This document shows, piece after piece, positions 6,129-8,233 of a DNA stretch of 8,233 bases. Origin of the DNA: Lachnospiraceae bacterium (GTDB lineage Bacteria > Bacillota_A > Clostridia > Lachnospirales > Lachnospiraceae); assembly GCA_017652545.1 (NCBI GenBank), contig JAGCAV010000207.1:1-8233 (forward strand), read 5' to 3'. The number at the start of each line of letters is the position of its first letter. The first letter of the stretch is position 1. The notes under the pieces are model-generated. The model made no database searches. It was given only the letters and a program-made list of their open reading frames with translations, and had not been told where the DNA came from. The position numbers and the translations under genes are program-made.

Positions 6129-6159
6129 GTGAGGCGGGAAGACGTTTCTTCCCCCTCAC
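6129..6159 (+). other. Intercistronic RNA hairpin between the two flavoprotein genes
   Basis: The left arm GTGAGGCGGGAAGA (6129-6142) pairs with TCTTCCCCCTCAC (6147-6159): 13 base pairs, a single bulged C and a four-base loop (CGTT). No T-run follows, so it is not a classical intrinsic terminator. It may protect or punctuate the polycistronic mRNA, or set the expression ratio of the genes on either side. The pairing is seen directly; the role is inferred. Confidence 0.65.
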
Positions 6160-6168
6160 AGGACAGAT

Positions 6169-6174
6169 GGAGAG
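6169..6174 (+). promoter_or_regulatory. Ribosome binding site deciding the start of the second flavoprotein
   Basis: GGAGAG ends 5 bp before ATG 6180-6182. The longer frame from GTG 6129 has no such site and its start would be buried in the hairpin stem. Confidence 0.7.
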
Positions 6175-6179
6175 AAAAC

Positions 6180-7739
6180 ATGAAATATTACAAAGATCAC
6201 TATGACGTGATTGTGATCGGCGGCGCACTGGCCGGCCTTTCCTCAGCGCTTATGCTGGCGGACAAGGGGCTGGATGTGCTTGTCCTGGAACGCCACAATC
6301 TGCCTGGCGGGATTGCGACCAGCTTTGTCCGCGGCGGTATCGAGATTGAAGCCGCCCTGCATGAGATGATGTCCATCGGCCCGAAGGAAAACAGGCTGAA
6401 GGTCGGAAAGTTTCTGGATGACATGGGCGTAGATATCAACTGGCTGCCTGTACCGGAGTGCTACCACGCGTCGCTGCCGGGACTGGAAGTCACACTTCAT
6501 CCCGGACTTGAACGCTTTTCCAGGGAGATCGATGAGCAGGTGCCCGGAACATACGAAAAGGTCCTCTCGCTGTTAAAACTCTGTGATGAGGTCTTTAACA
6601 GTGTGAATGAGCTGTCCATTCACCCCATGAGCAAACCCCAGATGCTTCTGAAACATGAAGCTTTCGTGAAAACTGCCGGATATTCGACAAAGGAAGTCAT
6701 AGACAGCTTCCAGCTGCCGCAGAAGGCAGTTGATCTGCTTGCGCCGTACTGGATCTATGTGGGCAGCGGTTTTTCGGATCTGCCGTTTACCATCTATTCC
6801 GTTCTGATGGCCGACTATGTCGGGTATGGTTCCATGATCCCGAAAGATCTGAGCCATGAGATGAGCCTGAAGATGGCTGAACGGGCAGCTCAGATGGGGG
6901 TCCAGATCGAATACTGCCAGCATGTGGAAAAGATCCTTGTGGAAAACGGAAGGGCATACGGGGTGCGGACCAGAAGAGGTGATGAGATCCACGCTGACTA
7001 TGTCATCTCATCCGCCTATCCGAACGCCGTATACACGCATATGATCGAGCCTGCATCCGAGGTTCCCGAAAAAGCGACTAAGATGGTCAATGGCAGACGG
7101 ATCGGCCTGACCGCCTTTTCTGTGATCATGATTCTCGATCAGACGGCAGAAGAGCTCGGTATTCATGATTACAGCGTTTTCCGCGGTGACACCATGGATA
7201 CGGACAAACTGTATGAGAATCTCGCGGGACTTGGACCTTACCGGTATCTGACATGTATCTGCCATAATCTGGCAAATGAAACGGTAACGCCTCCGGGGAC
7301 ATGCTCATTTTCCATCACGACGCTTCCGCAGGTTGACGGCTGGAAAACGGTTACAGCAGATGAGTATGACAGGGTCAAGCATCAGGTCGCCAGACAGATG
7401 ATTGATGATATGTCCGCCTACCTCGGTGTCAATCTGCTTGATCATATACTTGAGATCGTGATCGAGACGCCGATGTCGGTAGCGCATTATACCGACGCCT
7501 GGAACGGATGCATCTACGGATATGCGCATACCATGCAGGACCATATCATCGCAAGGCTGCAGACGGCCAAAGAAGAACAGATCATCGGCGGTCTGGAGTT
7601 CGCCGGAGCGCATGCGATCTCCGGTGACGGAATGGGCCCGCAGGTGACCAACGGACGAAAAGCGGCCAAAAATGTGCTGGATGATCTGGAGAAAAGGAAA
7701 CAGCAGTCAAAGAACAGGAGAAAGGAGGCACAGAGCTGA
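6180..7739 (+). CDS. CrtI/retinol-saturase-like FAD oxidoreductase
   Basis: This 519-residue protein has the phytoene desaturase (CrtI)/carotenoid isomerase/RetSat architecture. The N-terminal FAD-binding fold DVIVIGGALAGLSSA is followed by E37 and LPGG (41-44), and the C-terminal FAD motif lies in EFAGAHAISGDGMG (473-486). The middle Gly of G-x-G-x-x-G is Ala16. The family acts on conjugated or polyunsaturated chains, either removing hydrogens (CrtI), isomerising (CrtISO) or saturating a double bond (RetSat). No carotenoid synthesis gene (phytoene synthase) is in view. Sitting behind a fatty-acid isomerase and directly coupled to a reductase gene, a fatty-acid double-bond reductase is the most attractive reading. 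It remains an inference; a desaturase or a thiol-carried acyl substrate cannot be excluded. The lysine/arginine-rich C-terminus (505-516) may favour membrane or nucleic acid contact, or may simply be variable. No signal peptide is seen. Confidence 0.8.
   Translation: MKYYKDHYDVIVIGGALAGLSSALMLADKGLDVLVLERHNLPGGIATSFVRGGIEIEAALHEMMSIGPKENRLKVGKFLDDMGVDINWLPVPECYHASLPGLEVTLHPGLERFSREIDEQVPGTYEKVLSLLKLCDEVFNSVNELSIHPMSKPQMLLKHEAFVKTAGYSTKEVIDSFQLPQKAVDLLAPYWIYVGSGFSDLPFTIYSVLMADYVGYGSMIPKDLSHEMSLKMAERAAQMGVQIEYCQHVEKILVENGRAYGVRTRRGDEIHADYVISSAYPNAVYTHMIEPASEVPEKATKMVNGRRIGLTAFSVIMILDQTAEELGIHDYSVFRGDTMDTDKLYENLAGLGPYRYLTCICHNLANETVTPPGTCSFSITTLPQVDGWKTVTADEYDRVKHQVARQMIDDMSAYLGVNLLDHILEIVIETPMSVAHYTDAWNGCIYGYAHTMQDHIIARLQTAKEEQIIGGLEFAGAHAISGDGMGPQVTNGRKAAKNVLDDLEKRKQQSKNRRKEAQS
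7721..7728 (+). promoter_or_regulatory. Ribosome binding site of the reductase gene
   Basis: AAAGGAGG lies inside the end of the preceding gene, 10 bp before ATG 7739-7741. The ATG shares one base with the upstream TGA stop (TGATG), an arrangement that usually couples translation of the two genes. Confidence 0.75.
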
Positions 7740-8233
7740 TGAAGATCAAGGGATTTCTGAAGGATGTCGGCGGTGCCTCACGCGTAACAAAGGCAAGACT
7801 CGACGCTTTCGCCCAGGCCTCACCCTCCCTTCCCGACAAGGATCCCATCGGGGATGTCGCAAGGGAATGGCACCCGGGCAGGATCGCGCTCAGAGTCGCA
7901 TCCGTTACGCCCACCGGAAAGACGGCAAAGACCATCCGGCTTGAAAGAACCGACGGGAAACAGCTCCCGCCGTTTTATGCCGGGCAGTATATGGTACTGG
8001 ATCTGAAGATCGGGGATCACATCATCTCCAGGCCATATTCCATATCATCCGCGCCTTACCAGGCAAGGGAAAAAGAAGACGGGAAAACACCCTTCACGGA
8101 GATCACGGTGCGTCGGTCAAAAGGCGATGGTTTTGTCTGTGATTTTATCAATGATGAGCTGAAACCGGGTGATGAACTGACGGCTGTCATGGGCTGCGGC
8201 CAGTTCTACTATGAACCGCTCCGGGATGCCCGG
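7739..8233 (+). CDS. Ferredoxin/flavodoxin-NAD(P)H reductase-like protein, 5' part
   Basis: The frame is open from ATG 7739-7741 to the end of the window, giving the first 165 residues. After a basic, apparently unstructured N-terminal lead of about 45 residues comes an FNR-type FAD-binding beta barrel. VASVTPTGKTAKTIRLER starts the first strands, AGQYMVLDL (81-89) is the usual G-Q-Y/F segment, and R98-P-Y-S101 (SRPYSISSAP) is the hallmark flavin-binding R-x-Y-S motif. It continues with RRSKGDGFVCDFIND and LKPGDELTAVMGCGQFYY. The NAD(P)H-binding half, and any C-terminal 2Fe-2S domain, would lie beyond the window. Such proteins shuttle electrons between NAD(P)H and a ferredoxin, flavodoxin or partner flavoenzyme. 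The one-base overlap with the CrtI/RetSat-like gene suggests that the two proteins work together and supports a reductive role for that enzyme. Which acceptor it serves is unknown. Confidence 0.82.
   Translation, partial: MKIKGFLKDVGGASRVTKARLDAFAQASPSLPDKDPIGDVAREWHPGRIALRVASVTPTGKTAKTIRLERTDGKQLPPFYAGQYMVLDLKIGDHIISRPYSISSAPYQAREKEDGKTPFTEITVRRSKGDGFVCDFINDELKPGDELTAVMGCGQFYYEPLRDAR

Noticed and set aside
6129..6179. Upstream GTG start for the CrtI-like protein (17 extra residues)
   Set aside because: The GTG lies in the hairpin stem and has no ribosome binding site, whereas ATG 6180 has GGAGAG 5 bp before it and is followed at once by the FAD-binding fold.
4722..7739. Carotenoid biosynthesis operon based on CrtI similarity
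   Set aside because: No phytoene synthase, lycopene cyclase or prenyl transferase is present, and the first gene matches a fatty-acid isomerase far better than any carotenoid enzyme.
1..8233. Mobile element, prophage, CRISPR array or tRNA
   Set aside because: No transposase, integrase, terminal inverted repeats, regularly spaced repeats or tRNA cloverleaf could be recognised on either strand.

Overview
The window looks like chromosomal DNA of an anaerobic Bacillota bacterium, most likely a gut or rumen Lachnospiraceae-type organism. Three things point that way: strong AAGGAGG-type ribosome binding sites, a protein resembling the Lachnospiraceae DUF5721 family at the left edge, and an oxygen-sensitive-looking DUF362/double 4Fe-4S protein. 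The taxonomic call is an inference from gene content, not from a marker gene. No rRNA, tRNA, CRISPR array, insertion sequence or transposase was seen.

Left part (1-2142): the 3' end of a DUF5721-like gene runs rightward. It converges on a small HicB-like antitoxin gene that has no visible HicA toxin partner. A 263-bp intergenic stretch carries a divergent promoter pair and a symmetrical set of GACCG/CGGTC boxes. It leads into a complete DUF362 gene with two ferredoxin-type 4Fe-4S clusters. These genes look unrelated to what follows.

Right part (2212-8233): two divergent operons share a 137-bp control region (4585-4721). Leftward, in transcription order, are an acyl carrier protein, an acyl-ACP thioesterase and an AMP-forming acyl ligase, packed with 2-bp and 16-bp gaps. 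Rightward are three genes. The first is a flavoprotein strikingly similar to the polyunsaturated fatty acid double-bond isomerase of Cutibacterium acnes (linoleate to trans-10,cis-12 CLA). The second is a CrtI/retinol-saturase-like flavoprotein. The third is a ferredoxin/flavodoxin-NAD(P)H reductase-like protein cut by the window edge; its start codon overlaps the preceding stop.

Working hypothesis (inference): the six genes form a fatty-acid double-bond processing locus. The ligase, ACP and thioesterase would load or release the fatty acid. The isomerase would move a double bond into conjugation. The CrtI/RetSat-like flavoprotein would then saturate (or otherwise modify) the conjugated system, with electrons from the reductase. 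This would be a genetic module for polyunsaturated fatty acid isomerisation and biohydrogenation. The isomerase assignment is the firmest part; the saturase step and the link between the two operons are unproven.
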